Positions 37,145-46,019 of a DNA stretch of 64,000 nt are shown piece after piece. Numbering within the stretch: the stretch's first letter is position 1; every line of letters begins with the position of its first letter. Source of the DNA: Methylobacterium sp. WL119. Lineage in GTDB: Bacteria; Pseudomonadota; Alphaproteobacteria; Rhizobiales; Beijerinckiaceae. The stretch spans positions 175,032 through 239,031 of the forward strand of contig NZ_VRUU01000001.1 in NCBI RefSeq assembly GCF_008039875.1. The letters run 5' to 3'. Both the position numbers and the translations under genes were made by a program. The notes under the pieces were generated by a model, which was given only the letters and a program-made list of their open reading frames with translations, did not search any database and was not told the DNA's origin.

Positions 37145-37909
37145 ATGCGTCATCCTTCGCGCTCCCCGCGCCGCGCCATGCCCCTCGCCGCGGCGCTGGT
37201 CGCCTGCGCCGGGCTCGGCGCCTGCAACACCATGGACCGCCTGTCCCAGGTCGGCGCGCAGCCCAACCTGTCGGCGATCGAGGATCCGACGGCGCAGGCC
37301 GGCTACAAGCCGGTCCGCCTGCCGATGCCCGACGTGCAGCCGGTCTCGTATGCGCCGAACTCGCTCTGGCGCACCGGCTCGCGCGCCTTCTTCAAGGACC
37401 AGCGCGCCGCGCGGATCGGCGACCTCGTCACGGTGAAGGTCAACGTCACGGATCAGGCCAACATCTCGAACGAGACCAAGCGCTCGCGCAGCAACACCGA
37501 GAATTTCGGCTTGCCGAATGCCGGCGGCCTGGAGAAGAACGCCGCCGTGCTCGCCGCCGGCGTGTCGCCCGACAAGCTGCTCGCCGCCACGTCGAGCTCC
37601 TCGAACGACGGCGTCGGCTCGGTCCAGCGCAACGAGACCGTGTCGACCAACGTCGCCGCGATCGTGACGCAGGTCCTGCCCAACGGGAACCTGGTGGTCG
37701 AGGGCAAGCAGGAGATCCGGATCAACTTCGAGGTGCGCGAGCTGATCGTGGCCGGCGTGGTCCGCCCGGAGGACATCGAGTCGGACAACACCATCGAATC
37801 GACCAAGATCGCCCAGGCGCGCATCGCCTATGGCGGACGCGGCCAGATCACCGACGTGCAGCAGCCGCGTTACGGCCAGCAGATCGTCGACATCCTGCTG
37901 CCGTTCTGA
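37145..37909 (+). CDS. flgH: Flagellar L-ring lipoprotein FlgH
   Basis: A 254-residue outer-membrane ring protein. A signal peptide ends in lipobox-like sequences LVAC (Cys21) and LGAC (Cys27). FlgH blocks are SLWRTGSRAFFKDQRAARIG, GDLVTVKVNVTDQANISNET, VLPNGNLVVEGKQEIRINFE and GVVRPEDIESDNTIESTKIA. Last gene of the operon in this window; flgI is not present next to it. Confidence 0.95.
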   Translation: MRHPSRSPRRAMPLAAALVACAGLGACNTMDRLSQVGAQPNLSAIEDPTAQAGYKPVRLPMPDVQPVSYAPNSLWRTGSRAFFKDQRAARIGDLVTVKVNVTDQANISNETKRSRSNTENFGLPNAGGLEKNAAVLAAGVSPDKLLAATSSSSNDGVGSVQRNETVSTNVAAIVTQVLPNGNLVVEGKQEIRINFEVRELIVAGVVRPEDIESDNTIESTKIAQARIAYGGRGQITDVQQPRYGQQIVDILLPF

Positions 37910-37928
37910 CCAGGGCCGAACGCTCCGA

Positions 37929-38108
37929 TCAGGTGTGCTCGGTGCCGGGCCGGTTGGGGCGCGGCGCCTCGCCGTGCCCCGAGATCACCGCCGAGCGGGT
38001 GGGATCGTGCTTGATCTTCGCGACGCGCGTCCGCTGCCAGACCGCGATCACCGTCGCGACCACGATCGTTCCGATGGCGAGGACCGGAATCAGAACATCG
38101 TTGTCCAT
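37929..38108 (-). CDS. 59-residue single-pass membrane protein (short ORF)
   Basis: A short reading frame (ATG at 38108, TGA at 37929-37931) gives a 59-residue protein: MDNDVLIPVLAIGTIVVATV begins a clear membrane helix of about 20 residues, followed by AVWQRTRVAKIKHDPTRSAV and a polar tail. Positive charges follow the helix, giving a plausible N-out topology. It is convergent with flgH, ending 20 bases away. Codon pattern is that of its neighbours. No family known to me. Confidence 0.65.
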   Translation of the reverse strand: MDNDVLIPVLAIGTIVVATVIAVWQRTRVAKIKHDPTRSAVISGHGEAPRPNRPGTEHT

Positions 38109-38248
38109 GGACGTGCCTCCGATGATGTGATCGGGTAAAGCACGGTCAAGCCCGGGGGTTCCCGCGGCTCAGCTTGCGATTTTCCGGGCTACGGCACAGT
38201 CGAGACCGTCCGGTTACTGAAAAACCGCATGCTGCACCGCGAGAGAAT

Positions 38249-38668
38249 TCAGTCGTCGCGGTAGACGCGCTCGCGGCGCTCGTGGCGCTCCTGCGCCTCC
38301 AGCGACAGGGTCGCGATCGGCCGGGCATCGAGCCGGCGCAGCGAGATCGGCTCGCCGGTCTCCTCGCAATAGCCGTAGGAGCGGTCCTCGATCCGCGCCA
38401 AGGCCGCATCGATCTTGCCGGTGAGCTTGCGCTGCCGGTCGCGGGCCCGCAGCTCGATCGCCCGGTCGGTCTCCGACGAGGCGCGGTCGGCGAGGTCGGG
38501 GTGGTTCTCGTTCTCGCTCTGCAGCGCAACCAGGGTGTCCTGCGCCTCGCGCAGGATGTCGCTCTTCCAGCCGAGCAGCTTGCGCCGAAAATACTCGCGC
38601 TGACGCTCGTTCATGAAGGGCTCGTCGTCGGACGGAACGTAGCCGTCCTCCAGCGTCACCTTCGCCAT
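38249..38668 (-). CDS. dksA: DksA-family RNA polymerase-binding regulator with degenerate zinc finger
   Basis: A 139-residue DksA. The globular start is MNERQREYFRRKLLGWKSDI; the coiled-coil tip DLADRASSETD keeps the catalytic D-x-A; the finger region is YGYCEETGEPISLRRLDARP with only one Cys in the whole protein, where enterobacterial DksA has four. That matches the alphaproteobacterial form. It works with ppGpp at the RNA polymerase secondary channel. Start 38668 is used; an in-frame ATG at 38683 is possible. Confidence 0.92.
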   Translation of the reverse strand: MAKVTLEDGYVPSDDEPFMNERQREYFRRKLLGWKSDILREAQDTLVALQSENENHPDLADRASSETDRAIELRARDRQRKLTGKIDAALARIEDRSYGYCEETGEPISLRRLDARPIATLSLEAQERHERRERVYRDD

Positions 38669-38844
38669 TCGTCGCCCTTCCATAGTCCCGTACGGCCGGT
38701 CCGCGGCGATAATTGCCTGCCGTATAGTCGAGGTGGATTGCTGCTACAACGCACCCGCGTTCAAGCTGCGGTGCTTGCACACGCTGCGCCAATTGATGCG
38801 GCAAAGGTGCCACGGTCGCGCGCGTGCGACGGAGATTGGTTTGC

Positions 38845-39864
38845 TCAATCGTGGATTGCCGACGGACCGCGGAGGCGGACGATCGCGGCGGCGACGGCAT
38901 CGGTGAGCGCCCGGGCGATCGGGTGCCGGTAATGGCTCTGGTCGAAGAACTGCGCGTCGTCGTGCGCTTCGGGCGTGTCGCGGCGCTCGTCGAGCACGCT
39001 GCCGAGCGGATGGGTCGCGACCGCCGCCGCGATGGCGGCCTTGCAGGCCTGCTCGGCCGCCGCGCGGGCGGTCCCCGGGCGCGGCAGGGCCGAGGCATGG
39101 ATCGGCGGAAACACCAGCACGACGGGGGTCGCGGGTGGGACGCGGGCGAGCATCGCGGTCAGGCGCGCGGCCGCGGGGAACGGGCCGGCCTTGTGCGGAT
39201 CGGGGGTGTCCGGCACGGGCGGCCCCGCGCTCGGCGCGCGCCGGTCGCCGCCGCCGAACCCGAGCTTGAGATAATCCGGCTCGTAATCCCACCACCCGTC
39301 GGCGCGGGCCATCGGCCGCTTCCTGTGCAGCAGCCACCCGATCCGGCCGACGACCTCCTGGGCCACGTTGAAGCGCAGCAGGCCGAAGGCGTAGGCGACG
39401 GGGTCGCGTTCCAGGAGCCAGAAGGGGAACGGTTTGCCGGGCGGCAGCGCCGGATCGTCGGTGCACCAGAAGTCGTCGGCCGCCATCACCAAGGCGGCGG
39501 GTTTCGGATGATGGCGCAGGTACCAGTCGAGGACCAGCAGCTGCTCGCCCGGGCCCGTCGCCGGCACGGAGAGTTGCACGAACGGAATGCCGGTGGCGGC
39601 CGAGAGGCGAGCCGGCTCGACGAGCTGGATGTGCGAATTGCCGATGACGGCCCCCGTGAAGGCCGGGTCGCGCCCGCGGACCGCGAGCGCGGTGCGCGGC
39701 CCCTGGGGCCGGACGCCGCCGACGGAGAACAGCGTGGAGCGCCCGCTGTCGTAGGGATCGATCGCGATCGCGAGGGCGAGGTAGCCGTACAGGAGCCCGA
39801 TCGCCGTCAGCACGGCGGTACGGGCGAAATCGTGCCAGGCCGTGTCGGGCGACGGGGTCCGCAT
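38845..39864 (-). CDS. AlgJ/AlgX-like (SGNH-type) acetyltransferase partner
   Basis: A 339-residue protein with one N-terminal membrane helix (about residues 15-35) and a periplasmic domain. AVIGNSHIQLVEPARL resembles SGNH block I (GNSH) and the C-terminal FFDQSHYRHPIA resembles the Asp-x-x-His block V. Such proteins transfer acetyl groups from a membrane MBOAT partner to polysaccharides. The MBOAT gene lies directly upstream, 4 bases away. The substrate polymer is unknown. Confidence 0.72.
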   Translation of the reverse strand: MRTPSPDTAWHDFARTAVLTAIGLLYGYLALAIAIDPYDSGRSTLFSVGGVRPQGPRTALAVRGRDPAFTGAVIGNSHIQLVEPARLSAATGIPFVQLSVPATGPGEQLLVLDWYLRHHPKPAALVMAADDFWCTDDPALPPGKPFPFWLLERDPVAYAFGLLRFNVAQEVVGRIGWLLHRKRPMARADGWWDYEPDYLKLGFGGGDRRAPSAGPPVPDTPDPHKAGPFPAAARLTAMLARVPPATPVVLVFPPIHASALPRPGTARAAAEQACKAAIAAAVATHPLGSVLDERRDTPEAHDDAQFFDQSHYRHPIARALTDAVAAAIVRLRGPSAIHD

Positions 39865-39868
39865 CGGC

Positions 39869-41242
39869 TCAGAACTGGAAATAGATGAAGTCGTAATTGC
39901 CGTCGTCGCCGATCTTCAGGAGCACGACGACGAACAGCAGCGCGAAGGCGGCGGCGATGAGCCGGCTCGGCGGCATGCGGTGGACCGCGGCCCAGGCGCT
40001 CGGTCCGGCCGTCGCCACGGCCGCGGCGACGGCGATGGTCCGCCACTTGAAGCCGGTGCCGGACGGACCGAAGCCGGCCAGCCCCTTGAACACGATCAGC
40101 GCCGCCTCGAAGCTGGTGGCGCGGAACAGCACCCAGGTCAGCACCACGAACAGGAACGTCAGCGCCCAGCCGAGGACCATCGGCATCCGAAGGTTCGCCC
40201 GGCGGAACAGGATGCCCGCCCCGAGGCCGGCCCCGTGCAGCGCTCCCCAGGCGACGAAGGTCAGCCCGGCCCCGTGCCAGAGGCCGCCGAGCGTCATCGT
40301 CGCGAACAGGGCCGCGACCTGGATGGCGAGGCCGCGGCGGTTGCCGCCGAACGGAATGTAGAGGTAGTCGCGCAGGAACCGCGACAGCGTCATGTGCCAG
40401 CGCCGCCAGAAGTCGCGCAGCGACGCCGACCGGTACGGCACGTCGAAGTTCTGCGGCAGCACGAGCCCGAACAGCAGCGCGATGCCCAGCGCCATGTCGG
40501 TGTAGCCCGAGAAGTCGAAGTAGATCTGGAAGGTAAACCCGAGGGTGGCCTGCCACGCCTCGGCGGTCGTCACCGCCTTGCTGGCGGCGGCGGCCTGGAA
40601 CACCGGGTTGACGTAGCCCGCCAGCGGATCGCCGAAGAAGACCTTCTTCGACAGACCGACGGTGAGCAGCATCAGCCCGCGGCCGATCCGCTCCGCCGCA
40701 TCCGGGCGCGCATAGGGGCGCTCGTCGAACTGGTGCATGATCTCGCTCCAGCGCACGAGCGGGCCGGCGAGAACCTGCGGGAAGAAGGCGATGTAGAGCG
40801 CGTACTTGGTCAGCCCGAAGGCCGGCGCGCGGCCGGCCCGAAGGTCGGTCAGGTACATGATGTGGTGAAAGGTGAAGAACGAGATCCCGAGCGGCAGCAC
40901 CCAGCCGAGCCGCGGCGCCTCGATCCCCGGGATCAGGCCGGCGAGGTCGGCGAAGAAATCGAGGTACTTGAACAGCGCCAGGACGACGAGGTTCGCCGCG
41001 ATCGCACCCGGGATCAGCCAGCGGGTCGGCGCCCTGACGAAGGCGCGGGCGACCAGCCAGTTCGCCAGGATCGAGCCGAGCAGCAGGGGCACGAACCGCA
41101 CGTCCCACCAGCCGTAGAACACGAACGACAGCAGGACGAGCAGCGGCAGCCGCAGGCCCGGCCGATGGCGCTCGACGAGGGCGTGCAGCGCGAGCGCCGC
41201 GGGCAGGAACGCGAAGAGGAAGACGAAGGAGTTGAACAGCAT
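39869..41242 (-). CDS. MBOAT-family O-acyltransferase (AlgI-like)
   Basis: A 457-residue polytopic protein starting MLFNSFVFLFAFLPAALALH, the usual AlgI opening. Core motifs: FFPQVLAGPLVRWSEIMHQF, QIYFDFSGYTDMALGIALLF, FWRRWHMTLSRFLRDYLYIP and the catalytic His in GLWHGAGLTFVAWGALHG. It moves acetyl groups across the inner membrane for O-acetylation of an exopolysaccharide. It is paired with the AlgJ-like gene downstream; no alginate genes are present. Confidence 0.92.
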   Translation of the reverse strand: MLFNSFVFLFAFLPAALALHALVERHRPGLRLPLLVLLSFVFYGWWDVRFVPLLLGSILANWLVARAFVRAPTRWLIPGAIAANLVVLALFKYLDFFADLAGLIPGIEAPRLGWVLPLGISFFTFHHIMYLTDLRAGRAPAFGLTKYALYIAFFPQVLAGPLVRWSEIMHQFDERPYARPDAAERIGRGLMLLTVGLSKKVFFGDPLAGYVNPVFQAAAASKAVTTAEAWQATLGFTFQIYFDFSGYTDMALGIALLFGLVLPQNFDVPYRSASLRDFWRRWHMTLSRFLRDYLYIPFGGNRRGLAIQVAALFATMTLGGLWHGAGLTFVAWGALHGAGLGAGILFRRANLRMPMVLGWALTFLFVVLTWVLFRATSFEAALIVFKGLAGFGPSGTGFKWRTIAVAAAVATAGPSAWAAVHRMPPSRLIAAAFALLFVVVLLKIGDDGNYDFIYFQF

Positions 41243-41347
41243 CGGCCGGGGCGGCGCGGCGGGGGGATGCCGCGCCGCTCGGACCGAGCGTCGGGCGGCC
41301 GCCTTGTCGGGGATCGACCGGGATGCGTCAATCGACGGCGTCGCGCC

Positions 41348-41584
41348 TCACGCGTGGGGCCGGGTCGCGAGGTCCAGCATCGTGGCGGTTCCGACCAGTA
41401 CCGCGCGGATCCGGCTGTCCAGGCTGTCGGTGAGGTCGTCGACCCGCAGGTGCACCGTGCTCCCGCAATCGGTGCCGGTGACCCAGAGGTCGTAATTTAA
41501 GCCCTCGCTGCGGAGGTGGCTAAGCAGCCGCTCCGATCCGATGCGGACCGCCTCGTTGTTCAGGGTGATGCAGCGCGCGTCCAT
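41348..41584 (-). CDS. Small hypothetical protein, 78 residues
   Basis: A 78-residue protein (MDARCITLNNEAVRIGSERL at the N-terminus, then GTDCGSTVHLRVDDLTDSLD). Two Cys and a mixed alpha/beta pattern suggest a small cytoplasmic domain; no family recognised. It sits 101 bases downstream of panB on the same strand. Confidence 0.6.
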   Translation of the reverse strand: MDARCITLNNEAVRIGSERLLSHLRSEGLNYDLWVTGTDCGSTVHLRVDDLTDSLDSRIRAVLVGTATMLDLATRPHA

Positions 41585-41685
41585 GCCGTCTCCGAATGAT
41601 CGGGAGGGTAACGCACGACCACGCCCGATCGATCGTCCGGTATGCGCGACCGAGGGTTTTCGTCCCGAACAGGGTGAACCGGCCC

Positions 41686-42510
41686 TCAACGCGGCCCGTA
41701 GGTGTGATCCTCGGCGGGGAAGCGCCCGGACCGGACCTCGTCGGCGTAGGTGCGCACCGCCTCCTCGATGTGGGCGCGCAGCGAGCCGAAGCTCTTCACG
41801 AATTTCGGCGCCCGGTCGCTCAGGCCGAGCATGTCCTCGAGCACCAGGATCTGGCCGTCGCAGGCCGCCGAGGCGCCGATGCCGATCGTCGGCGCGGTCA
41901 CGGCCGGCGACCGGGCGATGGCGTTGGCCACCGGCTCGACGATGCCTTCCAGCACGATCGCGAAGGCGCCGGCCTCGCTGATCGCGCGGGCATCCTCCAT
42001 CAGGATGCGCTCGCCGTCCGGGCCGCGGCCCTGGACGCGAAAACCGCCCATGGTGTTCACGGATTGCGGCGTCAGGCCGATATGGCCCATCACCGGGATG
42101 CCGCGCTGGGTCAGGAACGCGACGGTGTCGGCGAAGCGGGCGCCGCCTTCCATCTTGATCGCGCCGGCCCCGGTCTCCTTCAGCACCCGCGCCGCGTTCA
42201 TGAACGCCTGCTCGCGCGACGCCTCGTAGGACCCGAACGGCATGTCGACCACCACCAGCGCCCGCGAGGTGCCGCGGATCACCGCCTGGGCCTGGAGGAT
42301 CATCATCTCCAGCGTGACCGGCAGGGTCGATTCGAGGCCGTGCATCACCATGCCGAGCGAGTCGCCGACGAGGATGAAGTCGCAATACGGATCGAGGATG
42401 CTGGCGGTGTGGGCGTGGTAGGCGGTCAGCGCGATGATCTTGGCGCCTTCGGCCTTCCGCTTGGCGAGATCCACCGCCATCACGCGCCGCGACTGCACGA
42501 CCTGCGACAT
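41686..42510 (-). CDS. panB: 3-methyl-2-oxobutanoate hydroxymethyltransferase (ketopantoate hydroxymethyltransferase)
   Basis: A 274-residue enzyme. Conserved blocks: [100 protein letters not shown] and the acid pair in [14 protein letters not shown]. It adds a C1 unit from methylene-tetrahydrofolate to ketoisovalerate, the first step to pantothenate. Start 42510 preferred over 42534. panC is not adjacent. Confidence 0.95.
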   Translation of the reverse strand: MSQVVQSRRVMAVDLAKRKAEGAKIIALTAYHAHTASILDPYCDFILVGDSLGMVMHGLESTLPVTLEMMILQAQAVIRGTSRALVVVDMPFGSYEASREQAFMNAARVLKETGAGAIKMEGGARFADTVAFLTQRGIPVMGHIGLTPQSVNTMGGFRVQGRGPDGERILMEDARAISEAGAFAIVLEGIVEPVANAIARSPAVTAPTIGIGASAACDGQILVLEDMLGLSDRAPKFVKSFGSLRAHIEEAVRTYADEVRSGRFPAEDHTYGPR

Positions 42511-42710
42511 GGTCTTGGACTCCGTTCTCGTCACCTCGCCCGCGGCTGACGGGCCGGAGGCTCGCGGCCGATCAGGATCGCCCGCGCGCCTCCTCTACAC
42601 CGTCCGGCGCCGAGAATCCCGCCCGCCGCTTTTCCTTTGCGGGAGGGTGTCAGGCTCGGCCGGGCGATACGCGTCCACGCGAGCCGGCATGCGGCGCGCT
42701 CGAGAAGGCG

Positions 42711-43307
42711 CTAGCGCTCGCCGGCGGAGACCGGCTTGCGCGCCCATTCGGGGTCCTCTCGGACCACAGCGGTCTCGTGCTTGTCCTGCCAGCCCTCGAT
42801 CCCGTCGGGGAACCAGTGCACCGCGGTGTAGCCCTGCCGGACGAGACGCTTGCCGGCGTTCCAGCTGCCCCAGCAATCGGGATGGCAGAAGGTGACGATG
42901 GGCTTCGCCTTGTCGCCGCCGGTCAGCGCCTCGACCCGCTTCAGGAACAGGTCCTCCCGTACGGGATCGAGGGGCGCCGCGCCCGCATTCGGCATCCAGA
43001 CGGCGCCGGGCACCGAGCGGTGGGCCGGAAGCCAGGGCCGGTCCGCCGGGAAGTTCGCGGGCTTCCGGTCGGCCAAAGCCACGTCGATGAGCAGCGGCTG
43101 CTTCGGCATCAGCGCGTCGAGGGCGGCGATGTCGACGACGACGGCGCCGCTCAGGGTCTTCGGCGTGTAGCCCTGCTGCACGCCCTCGTGCAGGCCCGCC
43201 GGCTCCGGCACGTTCACCGGTGAGTCCGCCGGCGCCGCGGCGAGGAGACCCGCGGCGGCCAGCGCCGTGCCGACGCGGATCAGGCGATGGGATCGGCGCG
43301 CGGGCAT
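42711..43307 (-). CDS. PQQ/quinoprotein-associated rhodanese-like CxxxCW protein
   Basis: A 198-residue exported protein. The signal peptide is RVGTALAAAGLLAAAPA. A rhodanese-like fold has its cysteine site as IVTFCHPDCWGSWNAGKRLV followed by HWFPDGIEGW, the pattern of the family annotated as PQQ-dependent catabolism-associated CXXCW motif protein. It should act in the periplasm, possibly in sulfur or electron relay to a quinoprotein dehydrogenase. Its start codon shares one base with the stop of the SoxYZ-like gene, so the two are translationally coupled. Confidence 0.82.
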   Translation of the reverse strand: MPARRSHRLIRVGTALAAAGLLAAAPADSPVNVPEPAGLHEGVQQGYTPKTLSGAVVVDIAALDALMPKQPLLIDVALADRKPANFPADRPWLPAHRSVPGAVWMPNAGAAPLDPVREDLFLKRVEALTGGDKAKPIVTFCHPDCWGSWNAGKRLVRQGYTAVHWFPDGIEGWQDKHETAVVREDPEWARKPVSAGER

Positions 43308-44140
43308 CAGTTGCTCGGGCTCGGCGCGTTGAAGCTGTGCTCCCACGAGCCGCCCTGGCTGTCGGTGGCGGCGACCTTGATCGGCTTGCCGGGCTCGGGG
43401 ATGAGGCCGAAATTGATCACCGGGTTCGAGGCGATCGAGATGTCGCCGTCCATGGTGAACACGGTCTTGTCGCCGGCGGTGACGACGAGCTTGTTGATGT
43501 AGCGTGCCGGCGTGTAGTCGCGGGTCACCTGGTTCATCTGCATGCCCGAGAAGTTCGGGTGGCGGATCATCAGCGTCGCCTCGACGGGCTTGCCCGCTAC
43601 GGCCTCGCCGGAAAACTTCATCCGCATGTCGCCCATGCCCTTCATCGCCTCCTCGTCGCTCATGCCCATGGGAGCCGAGCAGCCGCCCGACGCCTTCACG
43701 AACTTGACCGCCTCGTAGAGGCCGCCGTCCTTCGTCTCGGCGACGGCGTGGACGTTGGTGTAGTTGTTCACGCGCACCCGGAGCTTCAGTTCGCTCGGGT
43801 CGGCGGCCGGGCCGAAGGTGAAGTGCGCGGCGTAGGGCGACGGGTTGTCGTCGATGACGAAGTGCACCGCCTTGATCTTGTCCTTCTCCGGCATGGTCAG
43901 GGTGATCGGCACCAGCGCCGCATCCATCGCGCGGTTCGGCGCGTCGATCCGGATGAGGCTGTCGGTCGGCGCGATCTTGCGGTCGCCGAACACCAACTTG
44001 GCGATCTCCTGCCAGCGCGCGGCGCGCTCGGCGTCGGTGTCAGAGGCACCGGCCGCCAGGACGGGTCCGGACAGGACCGGGCCGGCGAGGATGGCGGCCG
44101 ACAGGCTCGCGCTCAGGATCAACGAAAGGGCGGACTTCAT
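43307..44140 (-). CDS. Quinoprotein dehydrogenase-associated SoxYZ-like carrier
   Basis: A 277-residue exported protein with signal peptide (ALSLILSASLSAAILAGPVL). The N-terminal half is SoxY-like (WQEIAKLVFGDRKIAPTDSL) with a carrier cysteine in KFVKASGGCSAPMG; the C-terminal half is SoxZ-like (VEATLMIRHPNFSGMQMNQV, VFTMDGDISIASNPVINFGL). This fused SoxY-SoxZ form is a known family that travels with PQQ-dependent dehydrogenases. It is the middle gene of the three-gene relay operon. Confidence 0.9.
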   Translation of the reverse strand: MKSALSLILSASLSAAILAGPVLSGPVLAAGASDTDAERAARWQEIAKLVFGDRKIAPTDSLIRIDAPNRAMDAALVPITLTMPEKDKIKAVHFVIDDNPSPYAAHFTFGPAADPSELKLRVRVNNYTNVHAVAETKDGGLYEAVKFVKASGGCSAPMGMSDEEAMKGMGDMRMKFSGEAVAGKPVEATLMIRHPNFSGMQMNQVTRDYTPARYINKLVVTAGDKTVFTMDGDISIASNPVINFGLIPEPGKPIKVAATDSQGGSWEHSFNAPSPSN

Positions 44141-44181
44141 GGCGTTCCTCCGATGGCGTGAAAGATAAGTCGTGCCGGGCC

Positions 44182-45114
44182 TCATTCCCACTCGAGCTCC
44201 TTGTAGGCTTCGGTGACGTTGCGGCCGTTGTAGCTGTCGAACAGGTCCCACTTGCCGCGCTCGGATTGCGCGACGGTCCCCACCGCCTTCTCGATCGACA
44301 CGTCGGCGGCGATGGCCTTGCGGGTCTCGTCGCGCAGCGTGGTGAGATAGCCGGCGAGCGCATCGAGCCCCGGCGCCAGCGCGACGGACACCGGGCCGTG
44401 GCCGGGGACCGCCCGGGTCGCGCCCGAGCCCCGCAAGCCCTCGATCTCCTTCAGCCACCCGTTGAGGTTGCCGTCGAGCGAGGGGATGCGGCCGACCGAG
44501 AGCAGGTCGCCGGTGAACAGCAGGCCGCTGGCGCTGTCGATCATCGAGAGATCGCAGGAGGTGTGCGCGGTGGCGTGTGCGGCGAAGCGCAGGGTGCGAT
44601 CGCCGAGGTCGACCTCGGCCCCGTCCTTCACCTCCTGCGTCGGGTAGACGACGCTGCCGGCCTTGTCGGCGCCGAGGATGTCGACGAGCCGCTGGCGGTA
44701 ATAGTCGCCCCGCGCGTCGAGCGCCTCGCGCAGGCGGGCATGGCCGATGACGTTGGGCTTGTCGGCCAGGAAGGCCGCGGCGCCGAAGCAATGGTCCGGA
44801 TGGACGTGGGTGATGACCACGTGCCGGATCGGCTTCGACGTGCGCTTCACGATCTCGGAGCGGAGCCATTGCCCGTCGGCGAGGCTGCCGCCCGACTCCG
44901 TGACCAGCACGGCCTCCTTGCCGACGATGAAGCCGATGTTGGCGATCGCGTCGTCGTTCTCGGGCGTCGCGTCGGCGTTCGGTCCGCGGCGCATGAAGAT
45001 GCCGGGCCCGACCTCCTCCATCGCGAAGAACTCGGCCGAGAAGCCGGGCTTCGGAAGGCAGCACAGGCAGAACCCGCCGAAGAGCGCGGCGCGGCGCGTC
45101 AGCACGGCGCTCAT
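44182..45114 (-). CDS. Quinoprotein relay system MBL-fold zinc metallohydrolase
   Basis: A 310-residue exported protein; RRAALFGGFCLCCLPKPGF is a twin-arginine-like leader with three Cys. The metallo-beta-lactamase motif is HVVITHVHPDHCFGAAAFLA (HxHxDH), with later ligands in FAAHATAHTSCDLSMID and LFTGDLLSVGRIPS and AVPGHGPV. It fits the quinoprotein relay metallohydrolase families that cluster with SoxYZ-like carriers. Its reaction is not established. It heads the operon and is divergent from a TetR gene. Confidence 0.88.
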   Translation of the reverse strand: MSAVLTRRAALFGGFCLCCLPKPGFSAEFFAMEEVGPGIFMRRGPNADATPENDDAIANIGFIVGKEAVLVTESGGSLADGQWLRSEIVKRTSKPIRHVVITHVHPDHCFGAAAFLADKPNVIGHARLREALDARGDYYRQRLVDILGADKAGSVVYPTQEVKDGAEVDLGDRTLRFAAHATAHTSCDLSMIDSASGLLFTGDLLSVGRIPSLDGNLNGWLKEIEGLRGSGATRAVPGHGPVSVALAPGLDALAGYLTTLRDETRKAIAADVSIEKAVGTVAQSERGKWDLFDSYNGRNVTEAYKELEWE

Positions 45115-45194
45115 CGCCGGGAATCCCTGCGGCGGGCATGGGCGTGGCGCTGAGCCGTTCCCGACATGCGGGACCTCCTGACTTATTGTTCCAA

Positions 45195-45213
45195 CCATCT
45201 AGTAGGTAGATTT
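45195..45213. promoter_or_regulatory. Palindromic operator candidate for the TetR regulator
   Basis: ATCTA at 45197-45201, five bases, TAGAT at 45207-45211, in an AT-rich patch in the 172-base gap between the divergent relay operon and the tetR gene. CTA/TAG half-sites are common for TetR-type operators, and the position suits control of both directions. Confidence 0.5.
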
Positions 45214-45286
45214 CTTCGGCGTCAAGTGCCACAAGAGGGAACGTGCTGCCCGGCGGCGCGCTGCGAACACGGTTTCCGACCCTGCG

Positions 45287-45847
45287 ATGCGAGATACCCG
45301 CGCCGAGTTGCTGCTTCAGGCCGAGATGCTGGTGCGCGGGCGCGGCTGGTCCGGCTTCAGCTACGCCGACCTCGCCGAGGTGGTCGGCATCCGCAAGGCT
45401 AGCATCCACCATCACTTCCGGACCAAGGACGATCTCGGCGCGGCGCTGGTGGCGGCCTACGGCGAACGCTACGACGCGGCCCTCGCCGACATCTGCGCGT
45501 TGCACCCGGCCGGCATCGACCGGATCGCGGCTTACGGCCGGCTCTATCTCGGCGGTGTCGAGCAGGGGCTCGGCTGCCTGTGCGCCGCGCTCGCCACGGA
45601 GGGAGACGCGCTGCCCGAACGGCTGCGGGGCGACGTCGGCGCGTTCTTCGCCCATCACCTGACGTGGCTGGAGCAGGTGTTTCGCGACGGCGAGGCCGAT
45701 GGGAGCATCCGGGCCGGGCTCGACCCCGCGCGCCATGCCCGCCTGGTGGTGGCGACGCTCGAAGGCGCCCTGCTGCTGGAGCGGCTGCTCGGCGGGCCCG
45801 AAGCCTTCGCCGGGACGCTGACCGCGCTCACCGACCGCCTGCGCTGA
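45287..45847 (+). CDS. TetR-family transcriptional regulator
   Basis: A 186-residue repressor. The N-terminal helix-turn-helix reads ELLLQAEMLVRGRGWSGFSY then ADLAEVVGIRKASIHHHFRT, typical of TetR. The C-terminal ligand domain contains LGCLCAALATEGDALPERLR, as in the AcuR/NemR-like subgroup whose Cys residues respond to electrophiles; that link is inference. It is divergent from the quinoprotein relay operon and a likely regulator of it. Confidence 0.9.
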   Translation: MRDTRAELLLQAEMLVRGRGWSGFSYADLAEVVGIRKASIHHHFRTKDDLGAALVAAYGERYDAALADICALHPAGIDRIAAYGRLYLGGVEQGLGCLCAALATEGDALPERLRGDVGAFFAHHLTWLEQVFRDGEADGSIRAGLDPARHARLVVATLEGALLLERLLGGPEAFAGTLTALTDRLR

Positions 45848-46019
45848 CCCGGCTCGCGAACGATGGCCGCCCGAGACGGACGGGTTTCGCGCCGCGGACA
45901 GCGGCGGCCGGATTGAAAGCAGCGCCGCCCGGCTCTTCGGTCAGATTAAAGTCTTTTTTTTTACTCGGCGCGTCTAGGTATTAAGTCACGACCCGCGATC
46001 CGAACCCGAGCCGACCCGC

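Noticed and set aside
38149..38169. Hairpin downstream of dksA
   Set aside because: Eight base pairs with a bulge and no T run; ambiguous.
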